This document shows positions 1-9,143 of a stretch of 64,000 nt of DNA, piece by piece; position 1 is the first letter of the stretch, and each line of letters opens with the position of its first letter. The notes beneath the pieces were generated by a model that did no database searches, was not told the DNA's origin, and was given only the letters and a program-made list of their open reading frames with translations. Made by a program: the position numbers and the translations under genes. Location: the NCBI RefSeq assembly GCF_030845195.1, contig NZ_CP132543.1, forward strand, positions 1,815,501 to 1,879,500, written 5' to 3'. Origin of the DNA: Sanyastnella coralliicola. GTDB lineage: Bacteria > Bacteroidota > Bacteroidia > Flavobacteriales_D > Sanyastnellaceae.

Positions 1-1
1 T

Positions 2-85
2 GGTTGGTTAACAGAAGCGTGGCGAAAAACGTACTGGGAACCACTCGAGCAATTTGTGCTCGAAGAAGAATTTAGTGAAGCATAG
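2..85 (+). CDS. C-terminal end of an unidentified protein (partial)
   Basis: The frame is open from the left edge of the window to a TAG at 83-85 and encodes 27 residues, including WLTEAWRKTYWEPLEQF and an acidic tail. It is followed 27 bases later by a terminator-like hairpin, which fits the 3' end of a real gene. The fragment is too short to assign a family; the aromatic and acidic composition is ordinary for a soluble C-terminus. The gene body lies outside the window. Confidence 0.4.
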   Translation, partial: GWLTEAWRKTYWEPLEQFVLEEEFSEA

Positions 86-112
86 AGAGTAGTTGAGTTG
101 AACTAAGCAAGG

Positions 113-140
113 AAATGGGGGCGCAAGCTCCCATTTTTTT
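113..140 (+). terminator. Rho-independent terminator of the partial gene at the left edge
   Basis: A 10-bp stem (113-122 with 127-136, one G-T wobble), a GCAA tetraloop and a T run to 140. It lies between two convergent genes. The A-rich left arm gives a U tract on the opposite strand too, so it may also end the lipoprotein gene that stops at 139. Confidence 0.75.
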
Positions 141-567
141 ATTCCTCCAACTCAAACGAGACGCACTCCCCTTTCGAGAATCCAAACTCGCCAGTCCAGC
201 GAATAAAACCATCCTGATCAATCACTTCGTATAAACAGGTCGCGTACGGTTCATCACCCAAATACTTCGTCATGCTCAGCGAACCCTCTTCCCCGCATCC
301 AGGCGCTGATTCCCAGAATTCAGAAGCTATATGCGTTCCAATCACAGCGTCATCCACATAAAACGTAAGTACCTCTGCCCCATCCGCCAACAAGGGGAAT
401 GTCACATCCTCATCGTACCAGAAGACCACCTTACCCTCAAACAAACACGAACCATCATCCTCATCTACCGCAGGATCAAAGTTCACTGCATCCATATCTC
501 GACACCCTTCTTGCTTACAAGAGGCCAAGGCTAAAACCACCACCAACACGATATAGATTCGGTTCAC
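139..567 (-). CDS. Small lipoprotein with a GC..DDGSC motif
   Basis: 142 aa. The N-terminus is a lipoprotein signal peptide (hydrophobic VLVVVLALASC, lipid-anchored Cys at 17). Directly after it is one copy of a cysteine and acidic motif that begins GCRDMDAVNFDP and ends DDGSC. The same motif occurs four times in the cupredoxin protein at 16213-17295. The rest, about residues 45-142, has Cys residues and beta-rich character but no family I recognise. It is probably an outer-membrane or periplasm-facing lipoprotein. It stands alone, convergent with the left-edge gene and divergent from tsaD. The function is unknown. Confidence 0.8.
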   Translation of the reverse strand: MNRIYIVLVVVLALASCKQEGCRDMDAVNFDPAVDEDDGSCLFEGKVVFWYDEDVTFPLLADGAEVLTFYVDDAVIGTHIASEFWESAPGCGEEGSLSMTKYLGDEPYATCLYEVIDQDGFIRWTGEFGFSKGECVSFELEE

Positions 568-625
568 ACCGCGAAGTTGAGGTTTTCAATACGTGTGGTC
601 ATCGCGAAACGATCACAACCCCATC

Positions 626-716
626 AGGCGTTAGGCGTTAGGCTATAGGCGTTAGTACCACCTTTAGCCATTTCGCCACTTTGCCATTTCGCCATTTTGC
701 CCTTTAGCCTTTAGCC
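626..716. repeat. Heptamer array (AGGCGTT type) followed by a GCC array of inverse sense
   Basis: Positions 626-653 are four exact 7-bp units: AGGCGTT, AGGCGTT, AGGCTAT, AGGCGTT. Positions 663-716 hold 7-8 bp units of the form TTTAGCCA or TTTCGCCA, roughly the reverse complement theme. The block 633-658 is repeated base for base at 23964-23989. It lies between the lipoprotein and tsaD, ending just before the tsaD promoter. Confidence 0.85.
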
Positions 717-726
717 GGTATAAATC

Positions 727-734
727 TATCTTTG
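727..734 (+). promoter_or_regulatory. tsaD promoter -7 box (TATCTTTG)
   Basis: An exact match to the Bacteroidota -7 consensus TAnnTTTG. Only four bases separate it from the tsaD ATG at 739, so the transcript would have almost no leader. No convincing -33 TTTG at the usual spacing; a TTTG at 696-699 is slightly too far. Confidence 0.6.
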
Positions 735-738
735 CCCC

Positions 739-1752
739 ATGCAACCGCTCATCCTCGCCATTGAATCAAGTTGTGACGATACTTCTGCCGCTGTTTTACG
801 CGGAAACGAAGTGTTGAGCAATGTGGTGGCCAATCAAGAAGTACACGAACTCTACGGCGGAGTGGTGCCTGAATTGGCTAGTCGAGAGCATCAGAAGCAC
901 ATTCTACCGGTCGTAAATGCTGCGTTGGTGAAGGCCGGCGTTGACAAGAAGGAGCTTGATGCCATTGCGTATACCCGCGGACCAGGCTTGCTTGGATCCT
1001 TGCTCGTGGGAGCTTCTTTTGCGAAGAGTTTGGCGTTGGCGCTAGATATTCCATTGCTTGAGGTGCATCACATGCATGCGCATATTTTGGCTCATTTTAT
1101 CCACGATGGGAACGCTGCGCTTCCTGAACTGCCAATGCTATGCTTGACAGTAAGTGGTGGACATACTCAACTGGTGGTTGTGCACGAAACGACTCAAATG
1201 GAAGTCATCGGAGAAACCATCGATGACGCGGCTGGAGAGGCCTTCGATAAGATTGCAAAGATTATGGGATTGCCTTATCCAGGTGGGCCATTGATTGACA
1301 AATACGCCAAAGACGGAGATCCATTGCGCTTTCAATTCTCACATCCGAAGACAGATGGGCTCAACTTCAGCTTTAGTGGTTTGAAAACAGCCGTACTCTA
1401 CTTTCTTCGTGATGCCGTAAAGAAAGAGCCTGATTTCGTGAAAGAGAACTTAGCCGACATCTGCGCTTCTGTGCAGTACACCATTGTTTCTATCCTCTTG
1501 AATCGCCTCAAACAAGCGGCGGAGCAACAACAGATCACTACGCTTGCGCTTGCTGGTGGTGTCAGTGCAAACAGTGAATTACGTCGACGTTTCGAGGAAT
1601 TAGGAGACGAAAACGATTGGAAAACCTTTATCCCAGACTTCAGCTACTGCACAGACAATGCAGCCATGATTGGCATTGCCGGACTCCAGCTCTTTCTAGC
1701 CGAGAAATACGGCGCGCTAGGGAATGCCCCAAGTGCCCGTTGGACTTTCTAA
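739..1752 (+). CDS. tsaD: tRNA N6-adenosine threonylcarbamoyltransferase TsaD
   Basis: 337 aa, the usual length. TsaD transfers the threonylcarbamoyl group to A37 of ANN-decoding tRNAs in the cytoplasm, with TsaB and TsaE as partners. Seen here: an ASKHA-fold start with ESSCDD (9-14), VPELASREH, the metal-binding HHMHAH at 110-115 (ligands H111 and H115), SGGHTQLV, the nucleotide loops GLPYPGGP and FSGLKTAV, then LAGGVSANSELR and the C-terminal CTDNAAMIG. The ATG at 739 gives the standard N-terminus. The adjacency of tsaD to a tamB-like gene is familiar from Bacteroidota genomes. It is an essential housekeeping gene and appears intact. Confidence 0.97.
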   Translation: MQPLILAIESSCDDTSAAVLRGNEVLSNVVANQEVHELYGGVVPELASREHQKHILPVVNAALVKAGVDKKELDAIAYTRGPGLLGSLLVGASFAKSLALALDIPLLEVHHMHAHILAHFIHDGNAALPELPMLCLTVSGGHTQLVVVHETTQMEVIGETIDDAAGEAFDKIAKIMGLPYPGGPLIDKYAKDGDPLRFQFSHPKTDGLNFSFSGLKTAVLYFLRDAVKKEPDFVKENLADICASVQYTIVSILLNRLKQAAEQQQITTLALAGGVSANSELRRRFEELGDENDWKTFIPDFSYCTDNAAMIGIAGLQLFLAEKYGALGNAPSARWTF

Positions 1753-1856
1753 CTGTGGCGAGAATCTTGCATGTAAGAATCATTAACAGGTGACTTGTAG
1801 TTAGTTGACTTACTTTCCCCGTTCACCCTTGTAGAAACAAGTAACTTCGTCGAATC

Positions 1857-4800
1857 GTGAAGAGACTCTGGAAAATATTCCGCAACCTAGCGCTCAGCCT
1901 ACTTGTGCTGGTCGTTTTGCTGTGGATTCTTATCCAGCTTCCGCCAGTCCAAACATGGATTATCGGACAGGTCACGAGCAAAATCAGCGAAGAAACTGGG
2001 TATGAAATGGAAATCGGTCATGTGGATGTCCGTTACCCAGTAGAGTTCGTCTTCGACGACGTTATCTGCTTTGACCTTGCAGGAGACACCCTTCTCAGCG
2101 CTGATGAAATTGCGGTGGGTGCACTTGGGTCGAAATACCTTGAAGGTGAGATCGAAGCACACAGTGTTCAGCTCGAAAGTGCTCACTTTCACCTGACCAT
2201 TTTAAAGGGTGATAGCCTTACCAATCTTGATCCTCTACTTGACTATTTCGCTAGCGCGGAATCGAGTGACTCCTCTACCACTCCAGTTATTAAAGTGAGT
2301 GACTTTCAACTCGAAAGAACACATTTTAGCTTCCACGACTACAACTTTGAACCAATAGATTCGATCGTTGACTTCAATCATTTGGATATCAGAGATATAT
2401 CAACCGATATCACCACCTTCAAGTTTGACAGTTCAGGCATTGATGCCGACATCAATAAGCTCACCTTTATTGAACAATCTGGGTTTGATCTCGACTTACT
2501 CCAAGGTCACTTTAAGATGCGGGAAGACACCTTGCGCATTGATCAAATGACCTTGAATACGCCACGCTCATCGATCGTCGGCTCGTATGAACTGGTCGCC
2601 GAAGAGTGGTCTTATTACGGCGACTTTAATAACCGGGTAACAATGCGCGGGGAGTTCGATCGTTCAACAGTTCACTTCGCTGACATTGCTTATTTCACTA
2701 CAGAGTTAGCTGGTCTCGATCGTTCCGTTGAATTTGAAGGTTTAGTGCGTGGACGCGTATCGAACTTAAAAGGACGAAATCTGTTTGTCGGAATTGACGA
2801 CAACACATGGTTTAAAGGAAACGTTGACTTGGCAGGCCTCCCTGAGATTGACCAGACATTCATTGACCTCACAGTAAAAGAAGTTCAGAGCGTGAAGTCT
2901 GAGTTAGATCAAATTCCACTTCCTCCCTTCTCTTCTAACAAGACGCTTCAAACGCCCAACAACTTTCAGCAGTTGGGAACGATCTCCTTCACCGGTAAGT
3001 TCACTGGCTTCTTAACCGACTTCGTTGCCTTTGGAGAACTGAATACCGCACTCGGACAAGTCAATTCAGATATTGAATTCTATGAATCAGAAAAGACCTT
3101 TGCATACAAAGGGAGTCTCTCTACCAAGAAGTTCGACCTCAAGAAATTTTACAACTCCCCTGATCTTGGGAAATTGACTTCAGATTTTTTTGTCGAAGGA
3201 AGTGGTTTGACTCGAGAAGACTTAGACGTATCGATAGATGGTAAAATTGGAAAGATCGACGTGTTGGGTTATTCGTACAAAAATGTCGTCACAACGGGGT
3301 CATTTCGTCAAGGCTTCTTTAATGGCGAATTATTCTTGAACGACGAAAATGCACAGCTTTCATTTGACGGTCTCATCGACTTTGGCGGTCCAGTGCCGAA
3401 GATGGACTTTTATACTTCGATAACCCACTTAAATCCAGTAAAGCTCAATTTAATTCAGCTCTCGGATTATACATCGCTGAGTGGCGATTTTAGAATTAAA
3501 GGGCAAGGCAGGAACATCAACTCTGTAAATGGATCTATCTCCGGGGAAAATATTCTATTCTGCACACTTAGAAATGAATACCCTATCGCTGATCTTGATT
3601 TAAATGTTTCACAGGGGAAATTTGGTAAAAAGTTCGTGCTTGAATCAGACGTAGCCAGCGGGAAACTCGAAGGTAAATTTGACTTTCAAGGACTTACCTC
3701 TGGAGCTCAAAAAATTATAGCAGATATTATTCCTCAAATTAAAACAGATCAGTCAATTACTAGAGGTAAAGAGGATTTCTCTTTAACACTGAATATTCAC
3801 AATTTCGAACTTGTCTCAGAAGTGTTTATTCCTGAGTTAAATTTAGCCAGTGGGACCCGGTTTAGTCTGTTGATGAATGATGAAAATGAGGAATTTGAAG
3901 CAACCTTCTCTTCAGACTATGTTCAATATCTCGATTACTCCGCAGACACTATTACACTTGATATTTCGCATCCAGACGAGTCCATCTATCTTTCAATCCT
4001 AACTGACGGTTTTCGGTATGGTCCTAATACATTCAAAGACCTCAGCATTGACGTACGTAATGAGCTAGATACAATCTACTCTAACCTCAATTGGGGTACA
4101 AAAGAGGATATAATCCGAGGTGAAATCATGGGTATGAGTGTCATTCAATCCAATAACTCATTCTACAACAGACTCGATGCTGCCACTCTGTGGTTCGATC
4201 AAACTGCCTGGACGCTAAAAGACACCACGACCATCAACGTCCTTAATAAGCGTATTGATATTGAGAACTTTAATTTGGCAAACGAAGAATCTTTTGTTCG
4301 GGTTGATGGTACTATTGATACAATTGAAAGTGAGGAATTAGAAATTGCTCTACAAAACATCCAATTGTCTGCATTCAATTTACTTACATCTCCGGTAGGT
4401 GTAGAACAATCTGGGATAGTTTCCGGTGCACTTACCCTTAGAGACGCATACGACAAAACGTTTATATCGAGTGACTTACAAGTCTTAGACTATACCATAA
4501 ACTCGTACTTGATAGGAAATATTTTAACGGAAACCTCTTGGAGACCATCCGAAAGAAGACTTCTTGTTGCAGGGGAGTTGGAGCGAAATGACCTTCGGAA
4601 AATCAACTTTGGGGGCTTCTATTATCCTGATAGAGAAGAATCTCCAATCGATATTGCTTGTACGCTTGAATCTCAGTCTCTCGATTTCCTGAATGGATTC
4701 ATCGATGAGGGAATTAGCGATATTAAGGGTAATATATCTGGGGTTCTTGATATCGAAGGAAGAGTAGATAATCCTAAGATCGATGGTGTTCTAGACTTCG

Positions 4801-6221
4801 AAGATGCCAGCGTCCATGTAGATTATCTGAATACTCGGTTTTACTTTGAGAATGAAGCACAAGTATTTCCTAACGAGTTCTGGCTTGATTTCCCTGTGAC
4901 CGATGAAAACGGCAATCAAGCGTATATGGCTGGAACCATTCAGCATCAAAACTTCACAAACTGGAATTTTGACATCTTCTTAGATATGTCTCAGGAGCCT
5001 TTTCTAGTATTGAATACAACTGAAAAAGACAACAGCCTTTATTTTGGAAGGGCACTAACCACTGGATTTGTAAGTATCTATGGCGAACAAGACAACCTTG
5101 AGATAGACATCAACGCACGCAGTGAAGGAGGAACTACCCTTGCCCTTCCACTCGGAGGTTCTGAAGAAGTCACCTTCGAAGACTTCATCACTTTCGTTGA
5201 TCCGGATGCCGATGAAGTGGAAGAAGAAGGACTTGATCTATCGGGTATATCCATGAACTTCGAACTAGACATTACTCCTGAAGCGAAGTTCAGAATCATT
5301 TTCGACGAACTCGTTGGAGATGAGATTTCAGGCCGAGGTCAAGGGCATATCAACATGGTTATCAATAATTTGAGCACCTTCAATATGTATGGAGACATTG
5401 AAGTAGTGCAGGGTAAATACCTGTTTACGCTTAAGAATCTCATCAATAAAGAATTCTTGGTGGAACCAGGTGGTAGAATCTCATGGTTTGGTGATCCATT
5501 GGCTGCAGATATCGACCTTCAGGCGGTCTACAAGTTGCACACTTCGCTTTATGACCTTGTCCCTGACGAAACGGATCAATACCGCCAACGTGTTCCAGTA
5601 GATCTCACCATGAACCTCAGTGGAAAGCTCCTGTCACCAGGGATCAATTTTGACATCGAACTCCCATCATCTGATGAGATCACTCAAGCACGTGTTGAGT
5701 CGGCCATCAGTACTGAACAAGAAATGAATCGCCAGGCCTTCGCCTTGTTGGTTCTTCGACGTTTCATCTCCCCTCCTGAAGTTGCCAAGACCAATACCAG
5801 TCTGGGTATCGCCGAGAACTCAACTGAGCTTTTGACTTCCCAGCTCTCGAACTGGCTGAGTCAAATCTCCGATGACTTTGATATCGGGGTGAACTACTCT
5901 CCTGGCGATGAAATCTCTAACGAGGAATTGGCCGTGGCCCTATCCACCCAGCTCTTCAATGACCGTTTGCTCGTCAGCGGGAACTTCGGGGTGGCGACCG
6001 CTCAAAATTCCGCGGCAGGCGAAAACCCTAACTCCTTGATTGGTGACCTTCGCATCGAATACAAGGTCACTCAAGACGGTAAAATCCGCGTCATCGTATA
6101 CAACCAATCGAACCAATTCGATATCGCCAATACACAACAGAGTAACTATACACAGGGACTTGGGGTAGTGTATCAGCAGGAGTTTGACAGTCTCGGTGAG
6201 CTCTTTAGACTAGAACAGTAA
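1857..6221 (+). CDS. tamB: TamB-family translocation/assembly module protein
   Basis: 1454 aa with a GTG start (MKRLWKIF). A single N-terminal membrane helix at about 9-27 is followed by LPPVQTWI and a very long beta-helical body, then the C-terminal TamB/DUF490 domain. That domain shows DFDIGVNYSPG, LFNDRLLVSGNFG and a closing beta strand near VVYQQEFDSLGE. TamB is an inner-membrane-anchored periplasmic bridge that helps deliver lipids or proteins to the outer membrane. The length matches Bacteroidota homologues, which are longer than the proteobacterial ones. The middle, about 3.5-4.6 kb, is visibly more AT-rich than both ends. Codons at 2246-2261 carry one perfect copy of the dispersed 16-bp motif. 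No TamA partner is present next to it. Confidence 0.9.
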   Translation: MKRLWKIFRNLALSLLVLVVLLWILIQLPPVQTWIIGQVTSKISEETGYEMEIGHVDVRYPVEFVFDDVICFDLAGDTLLSADEIAVGALGSKYLEGEIEAHSVQLESAHFHLTILKGDSLTNLDPLLDYFASAESSDSSTTPVIKVSDFQLERTHFSFHDYNFEPIDSIVDFNHLDIRDISTDITTFKFDSSGIDADINKLTFIEQSGFDLDLLQGHFKMREDTLRIDQMTLNTPRSSIVGSYELVAEEWSYYGDFNNRVTMRGEFDRSTVHFADIAYFTTELAGLDRSVEFEGLVRGRVSNLKGRNLFVGIDDNTWFKGNVDLAGLPEIDQTFIDLTVKEVQSVKSELDQIPLPPFSSNKTLQTPNNFQQLGTISFTGKFTGFLTDFVAFGELNTALGQVNSDIEFYESEKTFAYKGSLSTKKFDLKKFYNSPDLGKLTSDFFVEGSGLTREDLDVSIDGKIGKIDVLGYSYKNVVTTGSFRQGFFNGELFLNDENAQLSFDGLIDFGGPVPKMDFYTSITHLNPVKLNLIQLSDYTSLSGDFRIKGQGRNINSVNGSISGENILFCTLRNEYPIADLDLNVSQGKFGKKFVLESDVASGKLEGKFDFQGLTSGAQKIIADIIPQIKTDQSITRGKEDFSLTLNIHNFELVSEVFIPELNLASGTRFSLLMNDENEEFEATFSSDYVQYLDYSADTITLDISHPDESIYLSILTDGFRYGPNTFKDLSIDVRNELDTIYSNLNWGTKEDIIRGEIMGMSVIQSNNSFYNRLDAATLWFDQTAWTLKDTTTINVLNKRIDIENFNLANEESFVRVDGTIDTIESEELEIALQNIQLSAFNLLTSPVGVEQSGIVSGALTLRDAYDKTFISSDLQVLDYTINSYLIGNILTETSWRPSERRLLVAGELERNDLRKINFGGFYYPDREESPIDIACTLESQSLDFLNGFIDEGISDIKGNISGVLDIEGRVDNPKIDGVLDFEDASVHVDYLNTRFYFENEAQVFPNEFWLDFPVTDENGNQAYMAGTIQHQNFTNWNFDIFLDMSQEPFLVLNTTEKDNSLYFGRALTTGFVSIYGEQDNLEIDINARSEGGTTLALPLGGSEEVTFEDFITFVDPDADEVEEEGLDLSGISMNFELDITPEAKFRIIFDELVGDEISGRGQGHINMVINNLSTFNMYGDIEVVQGKYLFTLKNLINKEFLVEPGGRISWFGDPLAADIDLQAVYKLHTSLYDLVPDETDQYRQRVPVDLTMNLSGKLLSPGINFDIELPSSDEITQARVESAISTEQEMNRQAFALLVLRRFISPPEVAKTNTSLGIAENSTELLTSQLSNWLSQISDDFDIGVNYSPGDEISNEELAVALSTQLFNDRLLVSGNFGVATAQNSAAGENPNSLIGDLRIEYKVTQDGKIRVIVYNQSNQFDIANTQQSNYTQGLGVVYQQEFDSLGELFRLEQ
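2246..2261 (+). repeat. Dispersed 16-bp motif, perfect copy
   Basis: TTTCGCTAGCGCGGAA in the tamB-like gene, read there as Phe-Ala-Ser-Ala-Glu. See the finding on this motif. Confidence 0.85.
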
Positions 6222-6226
6222 CTATT

Positions 6227-6396
6227 CCGGCGTCCGGCATCCGGCGTCCGTTTTTTAAGTTCGTGGTTCGTGGTTCGTGGTTCGTGGTTCGTGGTTCGTG
6301 GTTCGTGGTTCGTGGTTCGTGGTTCGTGGTTCGAAACTTACATATCTCCCTTCTTTTTAATGCCGCACAATCCGGAAGCCGGACGCCGGACGCCGG
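6227..6396. repeat. Composite heptamer element: inverted CCGGCNT arms around ten GTTCGTG units
   Basis: The left arm, 6227-6250, is three 7-bp units of CCGGCGT or CCGGCAT followed by T6. The centre, 6259-6328, is ten perfect copies of GTTCGTG plus a partial eleventh. The right arm, 6373-6396, is the inverted form and matches the left arm at 22 of 24 positions. The whole fills most of the 303-base gap between the tamB-like gene and htpG. The frames that stay open across the central array are products of the repeat and not genes. The remaining part (6397-6524) holds the htpG leader, including a GCC-GTTA-GGC mini-hairpin at 6488-6497. Confidence 0.9.
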
Positions 6397-6524
6397 AAAT
6401 TCTTTCCTCATTTCTGCCAAAACGACAGCCCAAACTATGTCATCTTCAATTGGTCTGTACTTTGATATGGCATGAGTGGTTCATTCCGCCGTTAGGCGAA
6501 ACAAACAACAAAAGCGATTAAACC

Positions 6525-8420
6525 ATGCAAACCGGAAGTATTAACGTACAAACCGAGAACATTTTCCCGATTATCAAGAAGTTCCTCTACTCTGATCATG
6601 AGATCTTCTTGCGTGAACTTGTTTCCAACGCTGTTGACGCCTCGCAGAAGGTGAAGACATTGAAGCACGTTGGAGAATTGAAAACAGATCCTTCGAAATT
6701 GAAGGTGGAAGTGATCTTAGATCCAGATAAAGGAACGCTGACCATTCGTGATAACGGTATCGGGATGACAGCTGACGAAGTTGATAAGTACATCAATCAG
6801 ATTGCCTTCTCAGGCGCTGAGGAATTCGTCAATAAATACAAAGACACCGAAGCGAAGAATGCCATTATTGGACACTTTGGTCTTGGTTTCTATTCTGCCT
6901 TCATGGTAGCAGAGAAAGTGGAGATTTTTAGTCGTTCACAACAGCCGAACTCCACTGCAGTACGTTGGGAATGTGACGGTTCTCCTAACTACACTATGGA
7001 AGAAACTGCGAAGAAGACAAAGGGTACAGACATCATACTCCACATCGCAGAAGACTCGAAAGAATTCTTGGAAGAGGAACGCATCAGCGGCATTCTCAAC
7101 AAGTACTGTAAGTTCATGCCAGTACCCATCGTATTTGGCACGAAAACAGAGACCATTGATGATCCTGAAGGAGCGACAGACGAGGAAGGCAACGTAAAGA
7201 AGATCTCTCGCGAAGTTGCAAACACGATCAACAATACTGAGCCAGCCTGGACGAAAAAGCCAGTAGACCTCACTGACGAAGAGTACCAGCAGTTCTACCA
7301 GGAACTCTACCCAATGAACTTCGATGATCCGTTGTTCAACATCCACCTCAACGTTGATTATCCATTCAACTTGACAGGGATCCTCTACTTCCCTGAATTG
7401 AAGCAGAATGTAGAGTTGCAACGCAACAAGATTCACCTCTACTCGAACCAGGTATTCATTACAGACAACGTTGAGAATATCGTTCCTGATTTCTTGACTC
7501 TGTTGCACGGGGTGATTGACTCACCAGACATTCCGTTGAACGTTTCTCGTTCATACCTACAGGAAGATGCCAATGTGAAGAAGATTTCTTCGCACATCTC
7601 GAAGAAGGTTGCTGACAAGCTCAAATCAATGTTTAACGCTGACCGTGAAGACTTTGAGTCGAAATGGGATAGCTTGAAAGTATTCGTTGAGTACGGAATG
7701 TTGACAGATGAGAAGTTCTTTGAGCGCTGCCAAGCATTCAACCTATTCAAATCGACAAAAGACAAGTACTACACACTTGAAGAGCTGAAGGCTGCCATCG
7801 GCGAAAGCCAAAAAGACAAGAGTGGTAAGATTGTGGTGTTATACGCCGCAGATAAAGAAGGACAGCACGAACGCATCGCCCGCGCAGAAGAGCGCGGTTA
7901 TGAAGTGATTCTGCTCGAAGGACCACTCGCATCTCACGTAGTCTCACGTTTGGAGCAACACGACAATGAACTTCAATTCAAGCGTGTAGATGCTGATACC
8001 ATTGAGAAGTTGATCGAGACCGACGAAGAGCTTCCGTCTCTCCTATCAAAAGAACAAGAAGAGAGCCTTCAGCCTATCGTAGAAGGTGTGGTTGGAACGG
8101 AGAACTTCGATGTCAGCTTTGCAGCAATGAGCGCTGATGAACAACCAATTGTGATCACACAAAGCGAGTTCATGCGTCGTATGAAAGAACAACAAGCCGT
8201 TGGCGGTGGTGGATTCACCATGTTCGGGCAGATGCCTGAGAAATACAACTTGGTGATCAATTCAAACCACCCGTTGATTGAAAGCGTGGCTTCGAAAGGA
8301 GAAGACGGAAAAGATATGGTCAAACAGCTCGCTGATCTAGCTCGCCTGAACTCTGGCCTATTGAAAGGTGAAGAGTTGACCAGCTTCGTGAAGCGCTCTG
8401 TTGAACTTCTAGGTAAGTAA
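6525..8420 (+). CDS. htpG: Chaperone protein HtpG (Hsp90)
   Basis: 631 aa. An ATP-dependent cytosolic chaperone of the Hsp90 family. The N-terminal GHKL ATPase domain shows FLRELVSNAVDASQK (N box), DNGIGM at about 76-81 and GHFGLGFYSAFM at about 116-127; the middle domain carries NVSRSYLQED; the C-terminal dimerisation region carries NSNHPLIE. The ATG at 6525 gives MQTGSINVQTE, the usual Bacteroidota N-terminus. It is transcribed alone, and a long hairpin lies behind it. No separate CIRCE-type operator was seen in the leader. Confidence 0.97.
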   Translation: MQTGSINVQTENIFPIIKKFLYSDHEIFLRELVSNAVDASQKVKTLKHVGELKTDPSKLKVEVILDPDKGTLTIRDNGIGMTADEVDKYINQIAFSGAEEFVNKYKDTEAKNAIIGHFGLGFYSAFMVAEKVEIFSRSQQPNSTAVRWECDGSPNYTMEETAKKTKGTDIILHIAEDSKEFLEEERISGILNKYCKFMPVPIVFGTKTETIDDPEGATDEEGNVKKISREVANTINNTEPAWTKKPVDLTDEEYQQFYQELYPMNFDDPLFNIHLNVDYPFNLTGILYFPELKQNVELQRNKIHLYSNQVFITDNVENIVPDFLTLLHGVIDSPDIPLNVSRSYLQEDANVKKISSHISKKVADKLKSMFNADREDFESKWDSLKVFVEYGMLTDEKFFERCQAFNLFKSTKDKYYTLEELKAAIGESQKDKSGKIVVLYAADKEGQHERIARAEERGYEVILLEGPLASHVVSRLEQHDNELQFKRVDADTIEKLIETDEELPSLLSKEQEESLQPIVEGVVGTENFDVSFAAMSADEQPIVITQSEFMRRMKEQQAVGGGGFTMFGQMPEKYNLVINSNHPLIESVASKGEDGKDMVKQLADLARLNSGLLKGEELTSFVKRSVELLGK

Positions 8421-8428
8421 ACACATTC

Positions 8429-8474
8429 CGAACGGGTGAATAGACTTCCGCTCGCGGGGTCGTTCACCCGTTCG
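8429..8474 (+). terminator. Hairpin downstream of htpG
   Basis: A perfect 12-bp inverted repeat, CGAACGGGTGAA at 8429-8440 and its complement at 8463-8474, with a 22-base loop. No T run follows, so this is a processing or pausing hairpin or a weak terminator. Confidence 0.5.
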
Positions 8475-8555
8475 CCATTAAAGCCTGTATCACAGTAGAT
8501 TTCAGGCGTATTTTAGAATCAAGTTTAGAACATAAAGAACCCTAATAAACTGAAC

Positions 8556-9143
8556 ATGAAAACTTTAATCTTTGCCGGTTCGTTCGGAGTACTTCTCCTA
8601 ATCCTCATGTTTGGAGGTTGCGGAACATACAACAGCATTGTTTCAAAGCAAGAGTCGGTAGACGAAGCTTGGGCGAACGTAGAAACCGCATATCAGCGTC
8701 GTTTCGACCTAATCCCAAACCTCGTTGAGACCGTGAAAGGTTACGCTGACTTTGAGAAGTCAACCCTCATTGGCGTGACTGAAGCACGCGCTGCAGCCAT
8801 GGGCGCTATGCGTGCTGCTGGCGAAAGCGGTAAACTTGGTGAATTCCAAGCTGCAAACAACAACCTCGGTGTTGCCATGGGACGTTTCTTCGGCTACACG
8901 GAAAACTATCCAGACCTCAAAGCGAATAGGAACTTCTTGGAACTTCAAGCGCAGCTAGAAGGAACAGAGAACCGTATTTCAACGGCAAGAACCCGCTACA
9001 ACAGGACGGTAAAGGAGTTCAACTCAAAAATCAAGAGATTCCCTGGAATGCTCTTCGCCGGAATGGCAGGCGCTGAAGAACGTGAATACTTTGAATCTGC
9101 GGAAGGAACGGATGTAGCCCCTTCTGTGAATTTCAGCGAGTAA
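8556..9143 (+). CDS. lemA: LemA family protein
   Basis: 195 aa. It starts with a membrane helix (about 5-22, ending GGCGTYNS), followed by the typical LemA helical bundle: WANVETAYQRRFDLIPNLV, ETVKGYADFEK and YNRTVKEFNSKI. LemA proteins are membrane-anchored with an extracytoplasmic coiled domain; the exact role is not established, but they are often paired with TPM-domain proteins, as here. The stop overlaps the next start (TAATG at 9141-9145), so translation is probably coupled. The GC before GTYN resembles a lipobox poorly, hence I favour a membrane helix over lipidation. Confidence 0.92.
   Translation: MKTLIFAGSFGVLLLILMFGGCGTYNSIVSKQESVDEAWANVETAYQRRFDLIPNLVETVKGYADFEKSTLIGVTEARAAAMGAMRAAGESGKLGEFQAANNNLGVAMGRFFGYTENYPDLKANRNFLELQAQLEGTENRISTARTRYNRTVKEFNSKIKRFPGMLFAGMAGAEEREYFESAEGTDVAPSVNFSE

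Noticed and set aside
6263-6521. Two plus-strand frames and one minus-strand frame across the GTTCGTG array
   Set aside because: They are open only because a repeat without stop codons is read in three phases; the peptides are FVVRGSW repeats and have no gene-like start.
6936-7508. 190-codon minus-strand frame inside htpG
   Set aside because: Antisense shadow: htpG is fully conserved in its own frame and the shadow product has no recognisable features.
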